A stretch of 64,000 bases of DNA from Cohnella sp. GbtcB17 (GTDB taxonomy: Bacteria; Bacillota; Bacilli; Paenibacillales; Paenibacillaceae), in NCBI RefSeq assembly GCF_019091135.1, contig NZ_JAGXJW010000026.1, positions 41,488-105,487 of the forward strand, written 5' to 3'. The notes under the pieces were generated by a model. The model saw only the letters and a list, made by a program, of their open reading frames with translations. It was not told the DNA's origin and searched no databases. Each line of letters starts with the position of its first letter. Within the stretch, counting starts at the first letter, position 1. Shown here piece by piece: positions 25,497 through 34,591 of this stretch. Both the position numbers and the translations under genes were made by a program.

Positions 25497-27402
25497 CGGC
25501 TTCGTTCCCCTCCTTGTCTTCCTCTCTGTAAATACGGATCGTCCGGCTTCCCGAACGCGTCGGCCGCTTCTCGCGAAGCACGATTCTGTACATGCGCTCG
25601 CCCCAGTTGCGGATCAGCCTCGACGCCATCGTCGATATCGGCTCGACGACGGCTTCGAGGTGATCCCGATCGAACGCGAGCACCGCCGCGCGGCCCGGGG
25701 CATATTCGAGTCGTATCGTACCGTCTGCGGCCGGAAGGGGCTCGCAGGGCGTCATCAGACTATAAAAGAGATCCGACGTCTCGTTATCCAGCTCGAAGCG
25801 GTCGGCGATCTCGATCTGCGGCCGCTCCGCACGGTCGAGCGTGAACGTACGCCGCCACACGCGAATGCCGGCCTCGGCCGGATAGGCATCGGCGATATCG
25901 AGCGATAGCCGGGAGACGCCGTCGTCGTTCGCGTCCTCCGTTTCGTATATGGCATCCTTGGCGCGATATTCAGCACCGCTTCGCTGCAGCACGCCGCGCA
26001 CCGTCGGCAGATTGTGATACTGCGATTGCAGGTACCACAGCGAATAGCGGTCCGGCCCGAACGTCTGCGCCGTATATTCCTCGGTCCCGAGATCGACGAA
26101 CAACGGCCTGCCGTCGACGAACGCCATGAAGCTGCCGACATCGTTATGATTGTGGGATTCGAAGTTGTGGCCCCCCTTGGCGGCGAGGAACAGCCCTTCC
26201 TCGCTGCCCTCCCGCTGCCGCGCGGTCATTACCTGCGCCGACGGCAGCCAGGCGTCCCGCACATACGGCGCCCTGGCGGCGGACTCGAGCCGTTCGCGCT
26301 CCTGGAAGAGCGCATACAGCTGCGCATACAGCTCGAACCAGATATGAATGACCGGTTCGCCTTCGGGCAGACTGGCGCCGAGGTTTTGCAAGCGCAAGTC
26401 TTTAGTCGCCTTACCGTACCGGTACATAACGGCGCCGCCGATCAGCGGCTTGACGTCGCCGTCGGCGAAGTCGACGAAGTAGCGCCCGTGAATATGCGCT
26501 TTGTAAATGTAATTGCCGATATCGCGAATCAGCGGCTCATCGAACACGTCGATCGTGCCGCCGGTGGCCGCGGCCAGCAGCTCAAGCGCTACGTACAGTC
26601 CGCCGCCGGACGGCCCCCAGTAGCCCGGGCCTTCGTCGCAGCAGCCGTCCGGCGAATAGGTGCCGACAAACGCGTCGAGGCTGCGCATGATTTTGTATAC
26701 TGCCTCGGCGCGCCGGTCCGGGTCTTCCTCCAGCAGCAGAAAGCCCATTAGCGCGCTGCTGTTGCACCAGGGATTCCAATTGTTGACGCGGACGCCTTCC
26801 TTGAATCCCATCCACCAGTAGTCGTCGCGCTTCATATAAGGAATCAAGAGACGCGTCCGGACTTCGTCCGCGATTCTCCGGCAGATGCGCGGGCTGATCG
26901 CATCGAGCCGGCTCTGCATCGTGTAGCGGATCCACAGCAGCAGGTCCGAGGTTGTCGACGTCACCAGCTCGACGAGATGATCCGACGCGTCTGGCATGCA
27001 TTCCTGCAAATTTTCTTTCGTGTGCAGACGATGAAGCGGCGGCACCCAGGTCGTCTCTTCGCAGACGACGAAGATGCCGTTGATGACCTGGTCCAAAAAA
27101 CGGCCCTTATCCTCGATGCACTCCGCAATCGCCAAAATGCCAAGCACGCTGCGGCGTTCGAAGACGGCTCTGGATCTCGTGTCCAGTTCGCCGCTTTTCC
27201 AGTACGCCCTGTAATGCTCGACTTTCAAGGCGGGCCAGTCGTAATCCGCGTACCGCTCGGCCAGCGCGATCCAGCGGCTGCGGGTGTCGGGCAACAGCGA
27301 CTCCCAGGAAGGCCGGTCTTCCGCTTTGGGAAATGGGGTGATCCGGTCGGGCGGCAAAAGCGCCGCCTTCACGCTCGACAATTCGTAACGGTCTGCCAGC
27401 AT
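25483..27402 (-). CDS. heparinase II/III-like protein, second copy
   Basis: About 639 residues, same architecture as the protein at 4360-6210: toroid domain with YDWPALKV, NNWNPWCN and DGCCDEGPGYWG, sheet domain with ESHNHNDVGSF. No signal peptide. ATG 27402 is favoured, with AAAGGAGAG upstream and an N-terminus (MLADRYELS) that aligns with LLSDRYGHL of the paralogue; ATG 27411 is possible. The TTG at 27423 coincides with the predicted transcription start and is unlikely. First gene of operon C and coupled to GH88, which acts on lyase products, so this copy is the better candidate for a true lyase. Confidence 0.87.
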   Translation of the reverse strand: MLADRYELSSVKAALLPPDRITPFPKAEDRPSWESLLPDTRSRWIALAERYADYDWPALKVEHYRAYWKSGELDTRSRAVFERRSVLGILAIAECIEDKGRFLDQVINGIFVVCEETTWVPPLHRLHTKENLQECMPDASDHLVELVTSTTSDLLLWIRYTMQSRLDAISPRICRRIADEVRTRLLIPYMKRDDYWWMGFKEGVRVNNWNPWCNSSALMGFLLLEEDPDRRAEAVYKIMRSLDAFVGTYSPDGCCDEGPGYWGPSGGGLYVALELLAAATGGTIDVFDEPLIRDIGNYIYKAHIHGRYFVDFADGDVKPLIGGAVMYRYGKATKDLRLQNLGASLPEGEPVIHIWFELYAQLYALFQERERLESAARAPYVRDAWLPSAQVMTARQREGSEEGLFLAAKGGHNFESHNHNDVGSFMAFVDGRPLFVDLGTEEYTAQTFGPDRYSLWYLQSQYHNLPTVRGVLQRSGAEYRAKDAIYETEDANDDGVSRLSLDIADAYPAEAGIRVWRRTFTLDRAERPQIEIADRFELDNETSDLFYSLMTPCEPLPAADGTIRLEYAPGRAAVLAFDRDHLEAVVEPISTMASRLIRNWGERMYRIVLREKRPTRSGSRTIRIYREEDKEGNEADGNG

Positions 27403-27429
27403 CCGCTGCATCTCTCCTTTCAAGCACCT

Positions 27430-27494
27430 ATTATAAAATTCAGGGGTCGTCCGCTATATACTAAAAATCGCACATTCGTTGACCTTTGTTATCC
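27430..27494 (-). promoter_or_regulatory. operon C promoter with 40-bp upstream box
   Basis: Minus strand: -10 TATAAT at 27435-27430, GTATATA at 27461-27455 (19 bases upstream), TTTTTA next to it, CAACGAATG at 27481-27473 and GGATAA at 27494-27489. The 40-base box 27455-27494 equals the one at 37375-37414 at 31 positions with no gap. No consensus -35, which fits activation by a DNA-bound regulator. Confidence 0.72.
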
Positions 27495-27507
27495 ACTTTG
27501 CGCCCGC

Positions 27508-28680
27508 TCAGGCGAACGTAAACCCGCGCACCGACTCGGCCAGCCATACCGCCGTGCGTTGCCGACCCGCAGCCGCGTTTTCAATGTCGTTGCCGACGAA
27601 CGCATTGTCCGCCGATGCGCCGTTGACATAGACGCCGTAGCCGGGCGTTGCCTCGCTGCCGTTGCCAGCGATGATGTTGCGCGTCCAGCGGTTGCCGATC
27701 GAGCCGTTCCCCGGCTTCTCTTCCCGGAAAAAAACGCCGCTCGCACCGTTGTCCGAAATGAGGTTGTCATCGAATCGATTGTAGGAGTCCTTATGGCCAA
27801 TCGAGATGCCGAAGCTGCCGTTGCCGCATATCCGGTTGCGGCTGAACTCGCCGTGCTGCACTCGCCAGCAGATGAACAGGCCGGCCAGCCGGTTGCCCTC
27901 GAGCACGCAATCCGTCACGAGGCTGCGCACCGAGCCCGCGCCTGGATGAAGCCCCGAGCCCGTGCAGCCGGTGACGGTGCTGCTGCGGACCGTGATGTCC
28001 TCCGTGATCTGCCACGAGATGCCGTCGCCGTTGAAGTCCCGCACTTCCACATGGTCGATTCGGCATTCTCCCGCTTTATACAAATAAATGCCGCCGCCCC
28101 TGCAGCCGCCGATCGGATGATTGTCGCTTGCCGCGCCGTCCACGACCAGATCGCAGATGCGCACGTAGCGTACGTCGACCGCCTCGATGATCGAGCAGGC
28201 GTTCGTCACCGTGCCGCCGTCGTCCGCGTGGTAGTCCCGCTCGAGATGACGGTCGAAGTGCAGGACGTTCCCTTCGATTCGGGTGATGACGGCAGTGCTC
28301 TCATCCCAGCCCCACTTTTGGGAATCGTCGTACAGCTGCAGTCCCATGCCGGGCTCGAACAGCGAAGCATCCGCCACCTCGGCCTGCAGCTCGCCGTAGT
28401 CGGCATCCCTCGTGAATCGCGTCTTTACGCCCCATGTCTTGCGCAGCACCGTGCCGGCGCCCTCTCCCTGGAGCGTCATGCCGCTATACAGGCGGATCGG
28501 ACCGGTCATCCTGAAGACGCCTTGATCCAACCGGATCGTCCCGCCATCGCCGCTTCGACGCAGCCGATCGACGGCTGCCTGCACGGCGGTCGACGTGAAG
28601 CCCTCTATATCGCAGGCGGGACCGCCTACCGTGATCGTCCTTCCTTTTCGGCACAGCATATTCGCTTGCTTCATCGTCAT
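27508..28680 (-). CDS. right-handed beta-helix protein (pectate-lyase-like superfamily)
   Basis: 390-residue parallel beta-helix protein. N-terminal part (TAVQAAVDRLRRSGDGGTIRL, GVFRMTGPIRLYSGMTLQGEG) matches the pectate-lyase superfamily entry motif; the rest is a ladder of short strands with recurrent NRICGNGSFGIS, NLISDNGASGV, NIIAGNGSEA repeats typical of Beta_helix/NosD folds. No obvious catalytic triad and no signal peptide, so it could be a lyase, epimerase or glycosidase acting on oligosaccharides. ATG 28680 has GGAGAGGAG upstream. Last gene of operon D, 20 bases after the 679-residue protein; the operon C promoter starts right behind it. Confidence 0.7.
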   Translation of the reverse strand: MTMKQANMLCRKGRTITVGGPACDIEGFTSTAVQAAVDRLRRSGDGGTIRLDQGVFRMTGPIRLYSGMTLQGEGAGTVLRKTWGVKTRFTRDADYGELQAEVADASLFEPGMGLQLYDDSQKWGWDESTAVITRIEGNVLHFDRHLERDYHADDGGTVTNACSIIEAVDVRYVRICDLVVDGAASDNHPIGGCRGGGIYLYKAGECRIDHVEVRDFNGDGISWQITEDITVRSSTVTGCTGSGLHPGAGSVRSLVTDCVLEGNRLAGLFICWRVQHGEFSRNRICGNGSFGISIGHKDSYNRFDDNLISDNGASGVFFREEKPGNGSIGNRWTRNIIAGNGSEATPGYGVYVNGASADNAFVGNDIENAAAGRQRTAVWLAESVRGFTFA

Positions 28681-28700
28681 TCATTCTCCTCTCCTGTCGG

Positions 28701-30740
28701 TCACTCACACAGGCCGTACCGTTCCAGCAGCTCCCGGTGATGCGCTTTCATCCGCAGATAGCCTTCCGCCGCAGCGCCGTTGCCCCAATCGAAGATCGTG
28801 AATTCACCCATGCCGCCTCCGTTGTCGTCGGCGACGCCGCCGTGTCCGTAATTTTCCATCATAAAGCCGTAGTCCTTCTCGTTAAAAAACGGATGCGCCT
28901 TCTCCCATTGCGCCTTGGAGCCGGGATTTTCCGGCGCATACATCATGACGAACGCGCTCCGCAGGGCGGCGATGCCCCTCTCGATATATTCCTCGCGATG
29001 AAGCGCTATGCCGTATTCGACGATAAGCTCCGCGAACAGACTCTGGCGCGCGTCGTTCCATTCCCCGTCGCAGTTCATGACGCCGAATCCGCCCAGGGCG
29101 CCGACATAGATGTAAGGCGGCTGCCAGGAAGCCTGCGTCATAAGCAGCTCGTCGAGACACCGCTCGCCAAGCTTCAGGTAATTCGCATCTCCCGTCTGCC
29201 GGTAGCAGGCCAGGAACGCTTCCGCCGTCCAGAACATGGAGAAGTTGCACTGCTTGTACATATCGTTGCGGATAACCTTGCGGCCGACCAGTTCCTCGCT
29301 GCCGTAGCGGCAGCAGGACCAATACGTTTCAAAGTCCTCCCAGCGTCCGCTCGGCACGATGTCCGAAGCGACTGCGTCGGCTGCCTTCAGCGCGGACCGC
29401 AAATAACGCGACTTGCCCGTAATTCGGTACAGTGTCATCAGAAACGTAACCGACATCGATGTCTCCGGCGAATCGTCCAAAATGCCAAGCGGCGCAAGCG
29501 TATTCATATCGAGCCATGCCGGAAAAAAGCCGCGCGCGTCCTGCAGTTCCACCAGCGCGTCCGCATAGCGCAGCGCATATTCGAGCAGCCGCGGATCCTG
29601 CTCCAGCTCTTCGTACCAGCGGAGCATCAGCAGCGCCGTCCAGCTCATATCGAGCAGATGATACGGCGCCGAACGAACCGGATGCCTGTCGTGCAACGGA
29701 TTCCGGTTCGAATTGCCCCAGTAGGCGGTCTCCCAGCCCTTCGACCGGTTGACGGTTGTGCCGTTGTCCGCCGTCACCCGCTCCATCTCCGTCGCGACGA
29801 TGGACGGGAACAGTCCGTTCCGCTGCGGCGCAGCAAGCGCCAGCTCCTTCGTTAGCCGCGCGCGACGAAGCAGGTCGGCATCGCCCGTAGCGACGCCCTG
29901 CCTGAACATGCCCTGCGCCGAGCGCAGCGAGCTGAACCAGGCCTGATTCCAGACGGAACGGAATTCCCGTTCGTTGACGGGGCCCGGATAATTGGGACTT
30001 TGCGTCACGTTGACGATAAAGGCGGCCGCGCCGACCGTGCGTCCGTCCAGCTCGAATTGCTGCCAGACGCTGTCCTGCCAGCTGTCGAACGCCCAATCGT
30101 ACGTGCGGCGGACCAGCCGCTCGAGCGGAAGCTTCGCCGGCGCGCCCAGCCGGAATAGCGGGCTGCCCCACCGTTCCCACAAAAAACTTAAAATCGGCCG
30201 CCAAGGGTTGGCCAGCGTCTCTTCATCGTCGAACGTCATCAGATAGCAGCCGACCTGCACCGTCCCTGCGGGGTAGACGGCGCCGGGCGCTCGCTCGTAC
30301 AGCACATGCTCCCGCACCAGGTACTCGGACATGCCCAAGGTCATTCGGTTGCGGCCGGCATCGTTGTCCATGTACCAGCGCACCGGCGTTCCCCGGCCCA
30401 TCAGGTCCAGATCCGGCACGAGGACAAGTGCCTGTCGTTCGTCGCTCGCGATCAGCGCAGGAGACCGGAAGCTGTGCTGATCGATAATATGACAGTCCTC
30501 GGGCGTAAGATGCGGCGCCCAATGGAATGTCGGTGCGAACGCAGGCGAGATCTCAAGCCGCCAGTCGTCCTGTTCGACCGTCTCCTCCAGCCGGAACGAA
30601 AGCGTCAAATGATAGATGCCTTCCGAAATCCGTCGGCCGACCGCTTCGGGACTTGCCGCGCCAAGCGTATGGCAGGCGATCCGGCCGACAAATCGGCTTA
30701 GCGCCGGGTCAATTTCAATATCGAGTTCTTGTCCCTGCAT
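28701..30740 (-). CDS. unrecognised 679-residue protein, probable (alpha/alpha)6-toroid carbohydrate enzyme
   Basis: I do not recognise the family. The first 220 residues look like a beta-sandwich (alternating strands, ISPAFAPTFHWAPHLTPEDC); the rest is helical with repeating pairs such as LLDMSWTALLMLRWYEEL, YALRYADALVELQDARGFFPAWLD, SMSVTFLMTLYRITG and FSMFWTAEAFLACYRQTGD, the layout of toroid glycosidases and lyases. Conserved-looking polar patches are WSCCRYGSEE and MMENYGHGGVADDNGGGMGEF near the C-terminus. No signal peptide. ATG 30740 follows GGGAGG. It sits in operon D between the response regulator and the beta-helix protein, so a role in oligosaccharide breakdown is inferred from context only. 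Confidence 0.6.
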   Translation of the reverse strand: MQGQELDIEIDPALSRFVGRIACHTLGAASPEAVGRRISEGIYHLTLSFRLEETVEQDDWRLEISPAFAPTFHWAPHLTPEDCHIIDQHSFRSPALIASDERQALVLVPDLDLMGRGTPVRWYMDNDAGRNRMTLGMSEYLVREHVLYERAPGAVYPAGTVQVGCYLMTFDDEETLANPWRPILSFLWERWGSPLFRLGAPAKLPLERLVRRTYDWAFDSWQDSVWQQFELDGRTVGAAAFIVNVTQSPNYPGPVNEREFRSVWNQAWFSSLRSAQGMFRQGVATGDADLLRRARLTKELALAAPQRNGLFPSIVATEMERVTADNGTTVNRSKGWETAYWGNSNRNPLHDRHPVRSAPYHLLDMSWTALLMLRWYEELEQDPRLLEYALRYADALVELQDARGFFPAWLDMNTLAPLGILDDSPETSMSVTFLMTLYRITGKSRYLRSALKAADAVASDIVPSGRWEDFETYWSCCRYGSEELVGRKVIRNDMYKQCNFSMFWTAEAFLACYRQTGDANYLKLGERCLDELLMTQASWQPPYIYVGALGGFGVMNCDGEWNDARQSLFAELIVEYGIALHREEYIERGIAALRSAFVMMYAPENPGSKAQWEKAHPFFNEKDYGFMMENYGHGGVADDNGGGMGEFTIFDWGNGAAAEGYLRMKAHHRELLERYGLCE

Positions 30741-30777
30741 GCGTACCTTTCCTCCCTTGCCGATCCGGCTTTTGCGG

Positions 30778-32433
30778 CTAACCTCTGCGCACGCCGTCCC
30801 TGAACTCCTGCGGCGTCTGTCCGGTCATTTTCTTGAAGCAGCGCGCAAAGTAGGCCGCGGATTCGAAGCCGACCGACCTGCCGATCTTATGAATTTTTTG
30901 CTCGCTGCCGAGCAGCAGCTCCTTCGCTTTTTGGATGCGGTTGTCGACGATATAGTCGGTCAGGCTGATCCCCGTCTCCTGCTTGTACAGCTTCGACAGG
31001 TACGAGGGAGACAGATAGACAGCTTCGGCCAGCCGCGTGAGCGAGAGATCGCCCTCCAGGTTTTCCTTGATATAGTCCTGCACCTTCCGAATGACCTCGT
31101 TCGACTGCTGCTCGCTCTCGTCGGACTTCATCTCGAACAGCATGTCCGCGAGCTGCCGGAAGCTGGCGGTCGCCTCGCGCCAGGTGGCATGCTCCTCGAT
31201 GCTGAACAGCCTGTTGATGTTGAAGCGGTCCGACACCGGCTTCATGAGCGCCCACCGGTTGATGTACGTAATGAACATGGACACCATGCCGTAAAAAATC
31301 TCGACGGCCGTCCCTGTCCGCGAGAAGGAAGCGCCGTCGATCGTCCCCATGAATTGATCGAACAGCGCCAAAAACGCCGCGCGGTGTCCCTTTTCCAGAA
31401 AGTCGGTCAGCAGCTGTACGGTCCGCATCTGGGCTCTGCCGTCAGGGCGTTCCCGGAACGTATCGAACAGCTGCTGATCGGACAGCAGCACCTCCTGTCT
31501 CGTGCCGAGGCCGCGCGCGAACAGGAAGGACAGCGTATCGAAGCGCTGCGCGATCAGGTGCCATGGGAACGGCTCGCTGACCGTCATGAACGAGCAAGGC
31601 GTATTCAGGTAGCTGCTGCACGAGGCCTGGATCAGCTCCATGTAGCCGTTGATCTGGTGAATCGGCCAGCCGGCCGTCTCTTCGCCGAGCGCGGCGGCCG
31701 GCCGCTTGTATTGCAGCAGCCAGACGAAGCGGTCCTGCCGGTATTTGATCTGAACGATGCGGAACGCGTCCTGCAAATATTCCTCCGCAATGTTGTGCAC
31801 CGCATACAGGAACAGCATCTTGTCGGATTGGCTCATCTCTTCCTTCCAGGCGTCGACGCGCCCGAGTATCATGAGCAGCGGCTCGTCCGCCTTCAGCGGA
31901 ATGTGCAGCTCCCGCAGCCGCGCCTCGGCATCTGTGATGCTCTGGAACACTTCGGCGCCGCTCAGCAGATCCATCCAGAACTCCCGCTGCAGGAGCGGAA
32001 GCGCCTGCGTCAGCCTGCCCTCGGCCTTGCGAAGCAGATGCTCCAGCGCAAGCTGCGAATCCAGCGCCTCGATTGCCTTACGCACTGCCTTCAATATTTG
32101 CGCGTCGCCTTCCGTCTTCAGCACATAGTCCGTCGCGCCGTTGCGGCTCGAGCTGTGGATATAATCGAAGTCGTTGTAGCCGGTCAGGAAAATGACCTTG
32201 CAGCGCGGCCAGCGCTGGTTGATCTCCTTCTGCAGCGATAGACCGTTCATCTCCGGCATCTCGATATCGGACAAGACGATATCGATGCGCGTCGAACGCA
32301 GACAAGCCAGCGCTTCATGGGCGGAATACGCCCAATACAGCTCCAGCTCGGGAAATCCTTCGAGATCGGAGAAAAAGTCGATCAGGCCGTCTACGATGAT
32401 CGGTTCATCGTCCACGATCAGCAATCGGTACAT
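30778..32433 (-). CDS. YesN-type response regulator (receiver + AraC HTH)
   Basis: Two-component response regulator, 551 residues. Receiver domain 1-120 with acidic pocket D8-D9-E10, phospho-acceptor D56 in IVLSDIEMPEMNG and the conserved Lys in DYVLKTEG; central region of unknown fold; C-terminal AraC double HTH (about 440-545, SLTRLAEAVYLSPSYLSKLY ... GQTPQEFRDG). ATG 32433 follows GGAGGG. The cognate kinase is most likely the YesM-type protein at 37409-39175, five genes upstream in the same direction. Probable target: the shared box at 37375 and 27455. Confidence 0.93.
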   Translation of the reverse strand: MYRLLIVDDEPIIVDGLIDFFSDLEGFPELELYWAYSAHEALACLRSTRIDIVLSDIEMPEMNGLSLQKEINQRWPRCKVIFLTGYNDFDYIHSSSRNGATDYVLKTEGDAQILKAVRKAIEALDSQLALEHLLRKAEGRLTQALPLLQREFWMDLLSGAEVFQSITDAEARLRELHIPLKADEPLLMILGRVDAWKEEMSQSDKMLFLYAVHNIAEEYLQDAFRIVQIKYRQDRFVWLLQYKRPAAALGEETAGWPIHQINGYMELIQASCSSYLNTPCSFMTVSEPFPWHLIAQRFDTLSFLFARGLGTRQEVLLSDQQLFDTFRERPDGRAQMRTVQLLTDFLEKGHRAAFLALFDQFMGTIDGASFSRTGTAVEIFYGMVSMFITYINRWALMKPVSDRFNINRLFSIEEHATWREATASFRQLADMLFEMKSDESEQQSNEVIRKVQDYIKENLEGDLSLTRLAEAVYLSPSYLSKLYKQETGISLTDYIVDNRIQKAKELLLGSEQKIHKIGRSVGFESAAYFARCFKKMTGQTPQEFRDGVRRG

Positions 32434-32514
32434 GGCTATACGTCCCTCCGCTCCTGGCGTGGACGGAAGGCATCGGTCCGGCGTGCGCGACCGAATGCCT
32501 TCCGCGCTTCTCTA

Positions 32515-33621
32515 TTATTGGTCGGCTCGCTTCGGACCGTCCTCCTTGTCGACCATCAGATCGGCCGAGCGCGCCTCACGGTCCGGCAGCGTCGGAAACG
32601 GCGCGGACGGCAGCGTCTGATACCAGTACGCGACCGAACAGTAATCGTCGCTGCGCTCGAACAGACAATTTTCCGCCGGCGCCCCGGCAGCCGGATAGCA
32701 GACGGCGTCTTCGCCATAGCCCAGCTTGGCGGATTCGCGCGGACCGTAGCCGATCTGCTGTACGGTCACCTTCAGCGAGTCCCGGAAGTAGATCGGGTCC
32801 TTGCCGTGGAAGCGGTAGATGGAAAACAGCGCGTTCGGGTAGTCGACCATAGGCGCTCCTTGCTGCGGCGTATTCACCTCGCGCAATCCCCAGGCGCTGC
32901 CCATATAATCCTCGAGCCCGGTACCGCAAATCGTCGGGTATCGGTCGTCGTCGTCGATAAAAAATTTGACCTCGCCTTCTCCGAACCATGTTTTCTCCTG
33001 GAGTATGCTTCGGACACCGATGACGGTGCCCAGATAAACGCCCGACCCGTTGATGCCGTCGACAATCGTATAATCTTCATACAGCGGACACAGATTCGAG
33101 CGCCTGAACTGGGCGTGGAAATAGCCGGCGTCCTCGTCGAGCTTGTCGCCGAGCGTAAAATCGACCTGATAAAACAACAAATCGATATCCATGCCGGAAT
33201 CGTTCTCGATCGTAATGCGCGCATGGGTTCGAAACGGCATCGGAATCCAGCAGTTGAAGCCTCGTTCGTCCTGCATGGAGACGTAATCGGACATCATGTT
33301 CCGCTGCCTGCCGTGTGCGACGCCGAAAAAGTCGCCGAGCGGCGCTTCGACGCTAGCATGCGTCTGACCGTCCCAATACATCCGGACGATCAGATTGCGC
33401 ATCGCCTGCACGTTGCCCGGCGGAATCGTGCACCAGATATGGCGCACGATTCCCGTTCCGCTCACGTCAAGCAGCGTCTGCACCGCATTCGCTTTGAACG
33501 GTCCGATCGCGGCGGAGCCTTTGCGACCGTTGTTCGCTTGGCCGCCGGCGCCGCGGGCCGCCGTCGGATTTTCCGCAGTGGCGGCATACGAGCGGATATT
33601 GGTCGGGCATGAATAGAGCAT
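32515..33621 (-). CDS. GH172 family (DUF2961) glycosidase, copy 2
   Basis: 368 residues, family 172. Conserved segments: PNGxxG-like start replaced by NGRKGSAAIGPF, ASVEAPLGDFFGVAHG, MPFRTHARITIEND, and the two glutamate motifs WFGEGEVKFFID and CGTGLEDYMGSAW. Probably a furanosidase (alpha-fructofuranosyl or D-arabinofuranosyl), substrate unproven. ATG 33621 has AAAGGGG upstream. It lies directly behind the two permeases of operon D, so it likely acts on what that importer brings in. Closer to copy 1 than to copy 3 by motif wording. Confidence 0.88.
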   Translation of the reverse strand: MLYSCPTNIRSYAATAENPTAARGAGGQANNGRKGSAAIGPFKANAVQTLLDVSGTGIVRHIWCTIPPGNVQAMRNLIVRMYWDGQTHASVEAPLGDFFGVAHGRQRNMMSDYVSMQDERGFNCWIPMPFRTHARITIENDSGMDIDLLFYQVDFTLGDKLDEDAGYFHAQFRRSNLCPLYEDYTIVDGINGSGVYLGTVIGVRSILQEKTWFGEGEVKFFIDDDDRYPTICGTGLEDYMGSAWGLREVNTPQQGAPMVDYPNALFSIYRFHGKDPIYFRDSLKVTVQQIGYGPRESAKLGYGEDAVCYPAAGAPAENCLFERSDDYCSVAYWYQTLPSAPFPTLPDREARSADLMVDKEDGPKRADQ

Positions 33622-33654
33622 GTGTTATTTTCCCCTTTCTCTTGCGGATGCCAG

Positions 33655-34539
33655 TTATTCTTTGACGCTGCCCATGACAATACCTGTCATGAAGAAGCGT
33701 TGGAGCAGCGGGTAGATCAGCAAAATCGGAAGCGCACCGAGGAAAATCTGGGCGGCCTTGATGTTGCGGTCGGACACGTTCTTCAGCTTGTCGATATCGT
33801 CAAGCGACAGATTGCTCATGTCCCTGGCGACGATAATCGTCTGCATATAGCTCTGCAGCGGATATTTATCAGGCTGATTCATGTAGATAATGCCGTCGAA
33901 CCAGGCATTCCAGTGACCGACGGTGGCGAACAGCGTGATCGTCGCAAGCGCGGGCAGCGACACCGGCACGACGATCCGCCACAGCGTGCTCCACTGGTTC
34001 GCGCCGTCCATGAACGAGGCTTCGAGCAGCTCCTTCGGAATGTTGCGGAAGAAGTTCAGCAGCAGGATGACGTTGAAGATCGGCAGCGCGCCCGGCAGCA
34101 CAAGCGCCCAGATCGAATTCAGCATGTGCAAATCCTTAATGACGACATAAGTCGGGATCAGGCCGCCGTTGAACAGCATCGTGAAAACGAACAGCCAGAC
34201 GAAGGCCGTGCGAAACCGAAGCTGCGATGAATCCTTGGACAGCGGATAGGCGACCAGTATCGTCACAAGCATATTGATCGAAACGCCGAGCAATACACGC
34301 TCGATCGTAATGCCGAACGAGCGCAGGAACTCGGGCTTCGTCGCGACGTACTTGTAGGCGTCAAGCGTGAAGTCGACCGGAAAAAAACGAACGAGTCCGC
34401 TGGCCGCCGCGTAGCTCGAGCTGAAGGAGATCGCCAGCACCTGAATGAGCGGGAATATGCAGAGCAGGGATAGCAGAGCCAGCAACGTATAGTTGCAGTA
34501 TATGAAGGCCGTGCGTCCCGGACTTTTTCGTCGTACCAT
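33655..34539 (-). CDS. carbohydrate ABC transporter permease, LplC/YtcP type
   Basis: 294 residues, six helices; MalG-like. EAA loop LEASFMDGANQWSTLWRIVVPVSLPAL, ending FMTGIVMGSVKE. ATG 34539 behind GGAGGGG. Partner of the permease at 34592 and lipoprotein at 35556; no ATPase in the cluster. YtcP-like proteins of this kind are typical of importers controlled by YesMN pairs and serving plant or bacterial polysaccharide fragments. Confidence 0.93.
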   Translation of the reverse strand: MVRRKSPGRTAFIYCNYTLLALLSLLCIFPLIQVLAISFSSSYAAASGLVRFFPVDFTLDAYKYVATKPEFLRSFGITIERVLLGVSINMLVTILVAYPLSKDSSQLRFRTAFVWLFVFTMLFNGGLIPTYVVIKDLHMLNSIWALVLPGALPIFNVILLLNFFRNIPKELLEASFMDGANQWSTLWRIVVPVSLPALATITLFATVGHWNAWFDGIIYMNQPDKYPLQSYMQTIIVARDMSNLSLDDIDKLKNVSDRNIKAAQIFLGALPILLIYPLLQRFFMTGIVMGSVKE

Positions 34540-34591
34540 TACGGCCCCTCCTTAAATAGCGGTGGATGTTGAGCGTGGAGACGGTTTGCCG

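Noticed and set aside
26977..28740. 587-codon plus-strand frame opposite heparinase-like and beta-helix genes
   Set aside because: Crosses two real genes, a promoter and a gene boundary; composition is that of a shadow frame.
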